This document shows positions 9,133 through 16,524 of a stretch of 36,607 nucleotides of DNA, piece after piece (position 1 is the stretch's first letter; every line of letters starts with the position of its first letter). The notes beneath the pieces are model-generated. The model did no database searches. It was not told the DNA's origin and was given only the letters and a program-made list of their open reading frames with translations. A program made the position numbers and the translations under genes. Source of the DNA: Flavobacteriales bacterium (lineage in GTDB: Bacteria; Bacteroidota; Bacteroidia; Flavobacteriales_D; Sanyastnellaceae); NCBI GenBank assembly GCA_947463065.1, contig CANHSF010000007.1, positions 1-36,607 of the forward strand, written 5' to 3'.

Positions 9133-10566
9133 ATGAGTTCAAAACAACGCACATTGAAGGCCCCTGTTCATTTGCAAGGGGTTGGACTGCACACCGGAGC
9201 CATGGTCAACATGACCATCTTACCCGCTCCCGAGAATCATGGTTACGCCTTTCAGCGCATCGATTTGGAGGCGCAAACCATCATCAAAGCGGATCCCGAT
9301 TTGGTGGTGGGAACACAGCGCGGCACCACCTTGGAATGGCAAGGTGCGCGGGTGCATACCACTGAACACATTTTGGCTGCATTGTATGGTAGCAAAGTCG
9401 ACAACGCATTGATCCAAATCGATGGCCCCGAAATCCCCATCATGGATGGCAGTGCTTGGTTGTTTGTCGAGGCCATCCAATCGGTGGGTTTCGAAGAACA
9501 AAATGCCGATCGCTTGTACCTTACCCTCAAAGAGAATCTTACCTATGAGGATGCCGATCGTCAAATCGAAATGTTGGCGGTGCCTACCACTGGTGGGGAA
9601 TTCCGTTTGACCGTAATGGTCGACTACAATTCGCCCGTACTCGGCACCCAGCATGCCCACATGTACCAATTGGATCATTTTGTGGAAGAAATTTCGCGCT
9701 GCAGAACCTTCGTGTTTTTGCGCGAATTGGAAATATTGGCTAAAAATGGCCTCATCAAAGGAGGAAGTTTGGATAACGCCATCGTGATGGTGGACCAACA
9801 ATACTCCGAAGCACAGATCAAAGACATCCTCAAGCTATTGGGCAAAGAGGATCTCGAAGTGCAAGTCGAAGGCATCGGTGTGCTCAATACCGTGAAATTG
9901 CAATTCGAAAACGAACCTGCGCGCCACAAACTTTTGGATATCGTTGGCGACCTTGCCTTGGTCGGTCGATTTGTGCGCGGACATATCCTAGCCGCTCGTC
10001 CCGGCCACTATGGCAATGTGCAATTCGCCAAATTGCTCAAAGGACTGATCAAAGCCGAAAAAGACGCTGCACCAGTTTTTGATCTCTACAAAAAACCATT
10101 GTACGACATCAACGACATCAGCAAAATGTTGCCCCACCGCTATCCGTTTTTGTTGGTCGACAAGATTTTGGAAATGGACGCCACAAGCATTACAGGCATC
10201 AAAAATGTGACCATGAACGAACCGTTTTTCCAAGGCCACTTCCCCGGCAACCCCGTAATGCCTGGCGTATTGCAGGTGGAAGCCATGGCACAAGTCGGTG
10301 GCATCTATGCGCTGTCGCAAGTTCCCGATCCTGAACTGTACTCCACGTATTTCATGAAAATAGATGGCGTCAAGTTCAAACAAAAAGTGCTCCCTGGTGA
10401 CACCTTGGTATTCCGCCTGACCCTGGAGAGCCCGATCCGACGCGGCCTTGTAAACATGCGCGGCGTGGCCTATGTCAACGGCAAAGAAGTTTGCGAAGCC
10501 CTCATGTTGGCGCAAGTTGTAAAAGACAAAGTAGCCGCAACCACAACCGAAACCGAAAAAGTATGA
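9133..10566 (+). CDS. lpxC/fabZ: Bifunctional LpxC deacetylase / FabZ dehydratase
   Basis: This is a fused enzyme of 477 aa. The N-terminal LpxC part (about 1-310) removes the acetyl group from UDP-3-O-acyl-GlcNAc, the committed step of lipid A synthesis. It shows the zinc motif HTTEH (H75-H79), a second zinc site in HKLLD (H265, D269) and the catalytic-type His in RPGH (H292). The C-terminal FabZ part (about 325-465) dehydrates 3-hydroxyacyl-ACP, with LPHRYPF and the catalytic pair H369 in GHFPG and E383 in VEAMAQ. The fusion is characteristic of Bacteroidota. The start MSSKQRTLKAPVHLQGVGLHTG matches LpxC N-termini; the 44 upstream residues in the track do not. The stop overlaps the lpxA start (ATGA), so the two are translationally coupled. 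Both activities act on the 3-hydroxyacyl supply of lipid A. Confidence 0.97.
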   Translation: MSSKQRTLKAPVHLQGVGLHTGAMVNMTILPAPENHGYAFQRIDLEAQTIIKADPDLVVGTQRGTTLEWQGARVHTTEHILAALYGSKVDNALIQIDGPEIPIMDGSAWLFVEAIQSVGFEEQNADRLYLTLKENLTYEDADRQIEMLAVPTTGGEFRLTVMVDYNSPVLGTQHAHMYQLDHFVEEISRCRTFVFLRELEILAKNGLIKGGSLDNAIVMVDQQYSEAQIKDILKLLGKEDLEVQVEGIGVLNTVKLQFENEPARHKLLDIVGDLALVGRFVRGHILAARPGHYGNVQFAKLLKGLIKAEKDAAPVFDLYKKPLYDINDISKMLPHRYPFLLVDKILEMDATSITGIKNVTMNEPFFQGHFPGNPVMPGVLQVEAMAQVGGIYALSQVPDPELYSTYFMKIDGVKFKQKVLPGDTLVFRLTLESPIRRGLVNMRGVAYVNGKEVCEALMLAQVVKDKVAATTTETEKV

Positions 10567-11345
10567 GCTCCACATTTAGCATCATCGACCCCAAAGCCAA
10601 AATTGGACAAGGCGTAGAAATAGGTCCATTTACCACCATCGCCGGTGATGTTGAAATTGGCGATGGCACTTGGATTGGCCCCAATGTCACCATCATGGAC
10701 GGAGCGCGCATCGGCCGCAATTGCCGCATTTTTCCAGGCGCTGTTATTTCGGCTATTCCTCAAGATCTCAAATTCGAAGGAGAACAGACCTCAGTAGAAA
10801 TCGGAGACAACACAACCATCCGCGAATGCTGCACGATCAACCGAGGCACAAAAGATCGGTTCAAGACCACCATCGGCAGCAACTGCTTGCTCATGGCCTA
10901 TGTGCACATTGCGCACGATGCCGCAGTGGGCAACAACTGCATCATTGCCAACAGTGCCAACATCGCAGGACATGTCACCATCGAAGATTGGGTCATCATT
11001 GAGGGCGTAGTGGCCATCCAACAGTTTGTGCGACTTGGGCAACATTCGTTCATTGCTGGAGGAAGCTTGGTGCGCAAGAACGTTCCACCATACGTCAAAG
11101 CCGCTCGCGAGCCTCTGAGCTATGCCGGCGTGAATACCGTTGGACTTCGCCGAAGAGGTTTTGAAAATGAGACCATCGCCCATATTGAAGATGTGTACCG
11201 CATGATCTACGTCCACAACAGCAACATGAGCAGAGCCATGCACGCCGCCGAAATGGAATTGCCCGCTTCCAATGAAAAAGAAACCATTTTGGACTTTATC
11301 CGCCAGAGCGACAAAGGCATCATCCGCGGGCCTCAAGGACTGTAA
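10563..11345 (+). CDS. lpxA: Acyl-ACP--UDP-N-acetylglucosamine O-acyltransferase
   Basis: This enzyme performs the first step of lipid A synthesis, moving a 3-hydroxyacyl chain from ACP to UDP-GlcNAc in the cytoplasm. The 260-aa product consists of left-handed beta-helix hexapeptide repeats (IGPFTTI, IGDGTWIGPNVTI, IGDNTTIRE) followed by a C-terminal helical domain with LRRRGF. The catalytic His is probably H118 in the segment HIAHD, by comparison with E. coli His125. I reject the track start at 10491, which lies within fabZ; ATG 10563 overlaps the fabZ stop by four bases and gives MSSTFSIIDPKAKIG. The length equals the family norm. It is the middle gene of the 9133-11980 operon. Confidence 0.97.
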   Translation: MSSTFSIIDPKAKIGQGVEIGPFTTIAGDVEIGDGTWIGPNVTIMDGARIGRNCRIFPGAVISAIPQDLKFEGEQTSVEIGDNTTIRECCTINRGTKDRFKTTIGSNCLLMAYVHIAHDAAVGNNCIIANSANIAGHVTIEDWVIIEGVVAIQQFVRLGQHSFIAGGSLVRKNVPPYVKAAREPLSYAGVNTVGLRRRGFENETIAHIEDVYRMIYVHNSNMSRAMHAAEMELPASNEKETILDFIRQSDKGIIRGPQGL

Positions 11346-11347
11346 TA

Positions 11348-11980
11348 TTGAAGATTGAACTTCAAAATATTGGTAAAAAATACCACCGCGAATGGATTTT
11401 TCAGCATCTCTCTCAAACCATTGATGCACATTCCGCGGTAGCACTCCTCGGCGGCAACGGCTCGGGTAAATCGACCCTGCTTAAAATCCTTTCGGGATAC
11501 CTCACGCCGACAGAAGGACTCATCGCTTGGCACATCAACAGCAAAACCATCCCGCTGTCGCAACTGCACAGCCACATCGCCCTCTGCGCGCCTTATCAGA
11601 TGCCATTTACAGAATTCACCCTTCGCGAAAATGTTGAATTCTACCGCTCATTCAAGCCCCTCCAAGCCAACCTCACCACCAACGACTTTGCCCATCGCAT
11701 AGGCTTGGCCCACGCCCTCGACAAACCCTTGCACCAATTCAGCTCGGGGATGCAACAGCGCCTCAAGCTGGGGTTGGCCATCCTGAGCGACGTCCCCCTC
11801 TTGCTTCTCGACGAGCCAACTTCGCACTTGGACAAAGCAGCACAACAGTGGTATCATGAGCTACTTCTCGAACATCCGGCGCAACGCACGGTTGTAATCG
11901 CCTCCAATGAACCCGACAAAGATGTGCCTTTGCCAGCACTGACCATTGAGGTGGCGGCCTTCAAAAAAAACAAAACCTGA
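11348..11980 (+). CDS. ABC transporter ATP-binding protein
   Basis: The 210-aa protein is a single ABC ATPase domain. It contains Walker A GGNGSGKST (about residues 35-43), Q-loop region LCAPYQMPF, signature FSSGMQQRLKLG, Walker B LLLLDEP and a following D-loop SHLD. The start appears to be TTG at 11348, only 2 nt after the lpxA stop, and no in-frame ATG lies nearby; MKIELQNIGKKYHREWIF is a typical N-terminus. The C-terminus is short, as in CcmA-like ATPases. There is no permease gene next to it, so its partner and substrate are unknown. The position after lpxC/fabZ-lpxA hints at co-expression with envelope synthesis, but that is inference. Confidence 0.9.
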   Translation: MKIELQNIGKKYHREWIFQHLSQTIDAHSAVALLGGNGSGKSTLLKILSGYLTPTEGLIAWHINSKTIPLSQLHSHIALCAPYQMPFTEFTLRENVEFYRSFKPLQANLTTNDFAHRIGLAHALDKPLHQFSSGMQQRLKLGLAILSDVPLLLLDEPTSHLDKAAQQWYHELLLEHPAQRTVVIASNEPDKDVPLPALTIEVAAFKKNKT

Positions 11981-12067
11981 AAACCGACTCGACTGGGGCT
12001 AGATCGGATGTGAAATACTCCATTTATCATGTAAATTAGCCCACTTAATTAACGCTTTCATTCGCTT

Positions 12068-13093
12068 ATGAGCACGATCAAATTTGCCGTTATTGGCGCA
12101 GGTCACATCGGAAAACGCCACGCCGAAATGGTGGTGCGCAATCCCGAGTCAAAATTGGTCGCTATATGTGATACCCGCAGCAAAGCCGAATGCGGTGTGG
12201 ACTACGATGTGCCCTTTTTCAATGACCCCAAAACCATGCTCGAAACCGTGGATTGTGACGTGGTGTGTGTGTGCACCCCCAACGGTTCGCATGCGAAAAT
12301 GGGTTTGCTCGCCCTCGAACACCACAAGCATTTGGTGGTGGAAAAACCAATGGCGTTGACCAAAGCCGATTGCGAAAGCCTAATCTTTGCGGCTTTGAAT
12401 GTGCACCGCCAAGTCTTTTGCGTCATGCAAAACCGGTACAGTCCGCCCAGCGAATGGGTCAAATCGCTGCTCACCGATAAAAAATTGGGTGAGATCTATA
12501 TGGTCAACATCGATTGCTTTTGGAACCGAGATCACCGCTACTACAAGCCCAACTATTGGAAAGGGACATTGGAAGAAGATGGCGGTACTCTGTTTACCCA
12601 ATTCTCGCATTTCATCGACATCATGTATTGGTTGTTTGGCGACATCACCAATATCCAAGCACGTTTCCGCGATTTCAACCACCAGAACAATACGGAATTC
12701 GAGGACAGCGGCATTGTCAGTTTTGACTTTGTCAATGGCGGTATTGGCAGCATCAACTTCTCCACCTCGGTGGCCAATGTCAATCTCGAAAGCAGCTTGA
12801 CCATTGTCGCCGAAAAAGGAACCGTAAAAATTGGAGGCCAATACATGAACGAGGTGCATTACTGCAACATCAATGACTACGAGATGCCAACACTCCCCGA
12901 AGGCAACCCCGCCAACGACTACGGCGCATACAAAGGCTCAGCGGCCAACCATGTGTACATCATCGAAAATGTGGTAGACACCCTGAAAGGCCGCACCAAA
13001 ATCACTACCAACGCATTGGAGGGCCTCAAAGTGGTGGATATCATCGAACGCATCTACCAAAGTGCGCCACGTATCACCAAATCGTTGAAATAA
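12068..13093 (+). CDS. Gfo/Idh/MocA family oxidoreductase, WlbA/WbpB-like
   Basis: The 341-aa NAD-dependent sugar dehydrogenase has an N-terminal Rossmann fold starting FAVIGAGHIGKRHAEM, the family motif VVEKPMAL near residue 100, and a C-terminal alpha/beta domain. Segments such as MQNRYSPPSEWVKSLL and FWNRDHRYYKPNYWKGT resemble UDP-N-acetylglucosaminuronate 3-dehydrogenases (WlbA/WbpB), which make 3-amino or 2,3-diamino uronic acids for O-antigens. The specific substrate is inferred, but the following flippase and glycosyltransferase support a polysaccharide role. It is first in a four-gene set, 12 nt before the flippase. No clear -7 box is visible; TTCATTCG just before the ATG is a weak candidate. 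Confidence 0.88.
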   Translation: MSTIKFAVIGAGHIGKRHAEMVVRNPESKLVAICDTRSKAECGVDYDVPFFNDPKTMLETVDCDVVCVCTPNGSHAKMGLLALEHHKHLVVEKPMALTKADCESLIFAALNVHRQVFCVMQNRYSPPSEWVKSLLTDKKLGEIYMVNIDCFWNRDHRYYKPNYWKGTLEEDGGTLFTQFSHFIDIMYWLFGDITNIQARFRDFNHQNNTEFEDSGIVSFDFVNGGIGSINFSTSVANVNLESSLTIVAEKGTVKIGGQYMNEVHYCNINDYEMPTLPEGNPANDYGAYKGSAANHVYIIENVVDTLKGRTKITTNALEGLKVVDIIERIYQSAPRITKSLK

Positions 13094-13105
13094 ACAAGTC
13101 GGCAT

Positions 13106-14410
13106 TTGCAAAAAATCATTGGACTCCTGCAAAAAGAATTCGTCAAGAATGTACTGACATTGATGACGGGAACTGTGTTGGGCCAAGGCATTGCGCTCCT
13201 GCTTTCGCCCCTGATCACCCGCCTGTTTTCGCTCGAAGACTTTTCGGCATTCGAACAATATTCCTTTTTGCTGAGTGTGCTCTCTGTAATCATTTGCGGC
13301 AAGTACGAATACAGCATCATGCAGCCCAAAGACCAAGAAGACGCCCGTCACCTCTTGGCATTGTCGATTCGCATTGCCTTCTTTGCAAGCATCGGTGTGG
13401 GCATAGTCCTTTTGTTCACCTCCGGCATGATTGCCGACGCCTATCACAGTCCGTCACTGCGCTATCTCTTGTGGACACTGCCGGTGGCTTTGTTTCTTGC
13501 CGGCACCTTCAACGCAATCAACTATTGGTTCAGCCGCAAAAAAAACTACCGCGTGGCCGCCACCTCCAAATTGTTGTACAGCGCCGCTGGAGAGCCCTTC
13601 AAATTGGCAGCCGGTTGGATCAAACCCACACCGGCCGGACTGATTCTGTCCACTGTGATCGGACATTTGACCGCCACTTGGCAATCGTGGTTTCAACTCC
13701 GCCGCGACGAACCCCGAACCATCCGACATATCGATCGCAAACGTATGATGGACCTGGCCCGAACGTACATTCGGTATCCTCGCTTTGCCATTTGGGGAAG
13801 CATTCTCAACACCATGGCCCAATGGGCTCACGTGGCTGTATTTGGTTTCTACTACCACGAAGCCGCTTTGATTCCAATTGCCTATATCGCGCTTAGCCGC
13901 CGTATCTTCTTCAATCCGTTGGGCATCATCGCCAACTCGTATGGGCAAGTATTTTATCAGCGCATTCAGCAAATTGATGACGGTTACGCCTTGAAAAAAT
14001 TCTACATCACCAATCTGTTGCGGTTTTGTGCCTTTGGTGCGTGCATGGTGGCGGTGGTCTACCTTCTGCCCAACAACTCCCTGGGTTTTGTGTTTGGCGA
14101 AAAATGGACCGATGCCTTGGAATACCTCAAGATCCTCTGTTTCTGGTATGCCCTCAATTTTGCAATCACTTCCTTGTCCTTTATCTTCAACCGCCTGCAA
14201 TTGCAGCATTACACATTGGTTGCCGACGCCGTGCATTTTGTAGCCGTTATTGCTGCATTTGCCATCGCCTACCACACCGGAATGGATGCCAAAGGAGCAG
14301 TAACTGCAATGGTCGTCACCAAAGTGGTATACTTGTCGCTTAATTTGGTCGCGATCATTTATTTTCTTGATCGATACGCTCAACAACAAAAAACAAGAAA
14401 CACCGCATGA
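13106..14410 (+). CDS. Polysaccharide flippase, Wzx-like (MATE/MOP superfamily)
   Basis: The 434-aa protein has about 12 hydrophobic helices, for example LMTGTVLGQGIALLLSPLI, IAFFASIGVGIVLLFTSGMI, FCAFGACMVAVVYLLP and ALNFAITSLSFIFNRL. Its opening, TGTVLGQGIALLLSPLITRLFS, is typical of bacterial polysaccharide translocases that flip undecaprenyl-linked oligosaccharides across the inner membrane. The start is probably TTG at 13106, 13 nt after the dehydrogenase stop. The next in-frame ATG would cut into the first helix. The stop overlaps the next gene start (ATGA), so the genes are coupled. The cargo is unknown; context suggests an O-antigen or capsule-like repeat unit. Confidence 0.9.
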   Translation: MQKIIGLLQKEFVKNVLTLMTGTVLGQGIALLLSPLITRLFSLEDFSAFEQYSFLLSVLSVIICGKYEYSIMQPKDQEDARHLLALSIRIAFFASIGVGIVLLFTSGMIADAYHSPSLRYLLWTLPVALFLAGTFNAINYWFSRKKNYRVAATSKLLYSAAGEPFKLAAGWIKPTPAGLILSTVIGHLTATWQSWFQLRRDEPRTIRHIDRKRMMDLARTYIRYPRFAIWGSILNTMAQWAHVAVFGFYYHEAALIPIAYIALSRRIFFNPLGIIANSYGQVFYQRIQQIDDGYALKKFYITNLLRFCAFGACMVAVVYLLPNNSLGFVFGEKWTDALEYLKILCFWYALNFAITSLSFIFNRLQLQHYTLVADAVHFVAVIAAFAIAYHTGMDAKGAVTAMVVTKVVYLSLNLVAIIYFLDRYAQQQKTRNTA

Positions 14411-15537
14411 AGAAAATAGCTGTTCTTGTTCTCAACAACTTTGTCAATGACAATCGGGTTCAGAAGATTGCCACCTCGCTCGGGCAAGCCGGCCACCGCG
14501 TGACTGTCGTGGCTTTGCTCAAAGGCCAAGTGCCGGAGCGCGAACAGCACGGTTCGTTCAATACCCACCGCATAAGGCTTTCCACATCGCGATTGCCCAA
14601 CAAAAACAAATTTTTCGGCGCCCTGAAATTTTTGGAATTCATTTTTCATGTCGTCCGCCATTACCGCTCGCAAGACATCATCCATTGCAATGATTTTGAA
14701 GCCATGTTTGTAGGCGTGGTGGCAAAATTGACCCGGCCATCGCTGATCCTGGTGTACGATTGCCACGAATACGAACGCGAGCGCACAGGTATGAATTTCA
14801 TCAAAAAATGGTCGACTAGAATCTTTGAACCCGTGGTCATTCGATTTGCACGGCAAGTATTTGTGGTGAGCGAAGGCATCAAAAAAGAATACCACCGCAT
14901 GTATCCCCACGCCAAAGTGGACTTGCTGATGAATCTCCCGCATATTCGATCGTTCAGCAATCGGCAGGTCTTGCGCCAGTACCTTCACTTGCGCGACGAC
15001 CAACACATTTTTTTGTACCAGGGCGCTTTGACCATGGGAAGAGGCATCGAAACATTGATTGAAACCTTTGCTTCCTTTACCGACGATCGCAAAGTGGTCG
15101 TATTCATGGGGTATGGTCCATTGACACAGCGCATTATCGACGCTGCACAAAAACACAACACCATTCACTACCATCCCGCGGTGGCCTACGAAGCGATCAT
15201 GGACTACACCTCTGGCGCAGACTTCGGACTCAACACCCCACAAAATGTAAGCAAAAGCTATTATTACTGCTTGCCCAACAAACTCTTCGAATACATCCAC
15301 GCCGAAATCCCCATTATCACCAACAATCTGTACGATTGCCGATTGCTGGTGGAAAAACACCGCATCGGAACGGTGATCGAAGAATTCACTCCCAAGGGCA
15401 TAGTGGACGCGATAGAAGCAGCCGAGCAACTGAATCGCGATGAAATCAAACAGCGCATGGCACAAATTAAAGCAACCTATACGTGGCAAAACGAAGAGCA
15501 AAAATTGATTGCTGCTTATGCCTCTCTCCATGCTTAA
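14407..15537 (+). CDS. Glycosyltransferase family 4-like protein
   Basis: The 376-aa protein has a GT-B layout. The N-terminal acceptor half starts MKKIAVLVLNNFVNDNRVQK with AGHRVTVVAL, and includes IIHCNDFEAM and YDCHEYERERTG. The C-terminal donor half contains FLYQGALTMGRGIETLIE, VVFMGYGPL and SYYYCLPNKLFEYIHAEIPI, the last resembling the nucleotide-sugar-binding E-x7-E area of GT4 enzymes. It probably adds a sugar to a lipid-linked glycan on the cytoplasmic side. It overlaps the flippase by 4 nt and the next gene by 8 nt. Donor and acceptor cannot be read from sequence. Confidence 0.9.
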   Translation: MKKIAVLVLNNFVNDNRVQKIATSLGQAGHRVTVVALLKGQVPEREQHGSFNTHRIRLSTSRLPNKNKFFGALKFLEFIFHVVRHYRSQDIIHCNDFEAMFVGVVAKLTRPSLILVYDCHEYERERTGMNFIKKWSTRIFEPVVIRFARQVFVVSEGIKKEYHRMYPHAKVDLLMNLPHIRSFSNRQVLRQYLHLRDDQHIFLYQGALTMGRGIETLIETFASFTDDRKVVVFMGYGPLTQRIIDAAQKHNTIHYHPAVAYEAIMDYTSGADFGLNTPQNVSKSYYYCLPNKLFEYIHAEIPIITNNLYDCRLLVEKHRIGTVIEEFTPKGIVDAIEAAEQLNRDEIKQRMAQIKATYTWQNEEQKLIAAYASLHA

Positions 15538-16441
15538 AATCCAAGAAATACCGACAACGGAACGCCATCTTTTTCGCGAGCACTTCGACGATGCCTACTA
15601 TCGCGATCCGCACATCGATCAGGTGTACCAACACCGCTTGCGTTATTTCGGCATTTTTCTAGAGGGCCAATTGGCAGGTGGATTTGCGGTGTACGAAGGC
15701 GGCAAAGGGCCACTCAAAACATGGATTACACCGCCATTCTATCCGCACATCGGTCTATTTGTACTGCGCTCCGAAATCACGGTGGACAAACTCCTCTTGC
15801 AGCTTACCGCATTTGCTCGAAGTCAATACGTCTGTTATTTGAAATGGGATTTGCCCATTGCTTTTCACAGCTCCAACTTGCCGGCGCATTGGCACGAACG
15901 CTGGACTTATCGCTTGCACTTGCGGCAATCCGAATCATCGCTGATTAAAAACATTCACCCTACCATCAAGAGCAGCCATCAGAAGGCGATCAAACAAGGA
16001 TGCACCTTTGTAGCCGATACCCAAAAGCATGAGGTGATGGCCCTTATTCGCAGCAACCTTGATCAAAAAAATGTGCGCTACAAAGGCCAATTGCTGGACC
16101 AATTGCAGACCTACTACAGCGAGCACCCCAAGGCGCATTATTTCTCCACCTTTCTAGGCAACCAGCGCATAGCATGCAACATCATCTATGTGGACAATGG
16201 CATAGCGTATCATTTGTTCAGTGCCTTTGACCGTAGCTTGGCGCTCAATTATGCCAATGCAGCGCATTTGCTCGGTACATTGTTGTATCTGAAAGAAAAC
16301 TTCAGCGATATCCACACATTTGACTTTGAGGGAAGCACCGTGCCGAGTATTGATTTTTATTTCAAACGATTTGGAGGCATTCAATGCAAATACCCCAGCA
16401 TGTATTACTCACGCCTGCCCCTATTCTTTAAGGCGCCTTGA
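15530..16441 (+). CDS. FemAB/GNAT-like acyltransferase of a polysaccharide cassette
   Basis: I chose ATG 15530 (MLKIQEIPTTERHLF), giving 303 aa with an 8-nt overlap with the glycosyltransferase gene; the track start at 15509 adds seven residues inside it. The protein resembles FemAB/FemX-type GNAT proteins: an N-terminal half with FGIFLEGQLAGGFAVYEG and TPPFYPHIGLFV, and a C-terminal half with NIHPTIKSSHQKAIKQG, HYFSTFLGNQRIACNIIYVDNG and DFEGSTVPSIDFYFKRFGG. FemAB relatives transfer amino acids or acyl groups to cell-wall or surface glycans. Here it may decorate the glycan made by this cassette. The substrate is unknown and family assignment rests on pattern only. Confidence 0.75.
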   Translation: MLKIQEIPTTERHLFREHFDDAYYRDPHIDQVYQHRLRYFGIFLEGQLAGGFAVYEGGKGPLKTWITPPFYPHIGLFVLRSEITVDKLLLQLTAFARSQYVCYLKWDLPIAFHSSNLPAHWHERWTYRLHLRQSESSLIKNIHPTIKSSHQKAIKQGCTFVADTQKHEVMALIRSNLDQKNVRYKGQLLDQLQTYYSEHPKAHYFSTFLGNQRIACNIIYVDNGIAYHLFSAFDRSLALNYANAAHLLGTLLYLKENFSDIHTFDFEGSTVPSIDFYFKRFGGIQCKYPSMYYSRLPLFFKAP

Positions 16442-16479
16442 TCCCGATAAGAACGTACAATGCTCAACCCATACAAATG

Positions 16480-16508
16480 AAAAAAGGCACCTTTCGGTGC
16501 CTTTTTTT
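16480..16508. terminator. Bidirectional intrinsic terminator
   Basis: A perfect stem (AAAAAGGCACC / GGTGCCTTTTT) with loop TTTC sits between the end of the polysaccharide cassette (+) and the convergent 15-repeat gene (-). It has a T run on each strand. Confidence 0.92.
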
Positions 16509-16524
16509 ATGCTGAATAAATCGT

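Noticed and set aside
13454-14389. 311-aa minus-strand ORF
   Set aside because: It is antisense to the flippase and lacks hydrophobic or domain structure of its own.
14380-15531. 383-aa minus-strand ORF
   Set aside because: It is an antisense shadow of the GT4 glycosyltransferase, which has coherent motifs and coupled neighbours.
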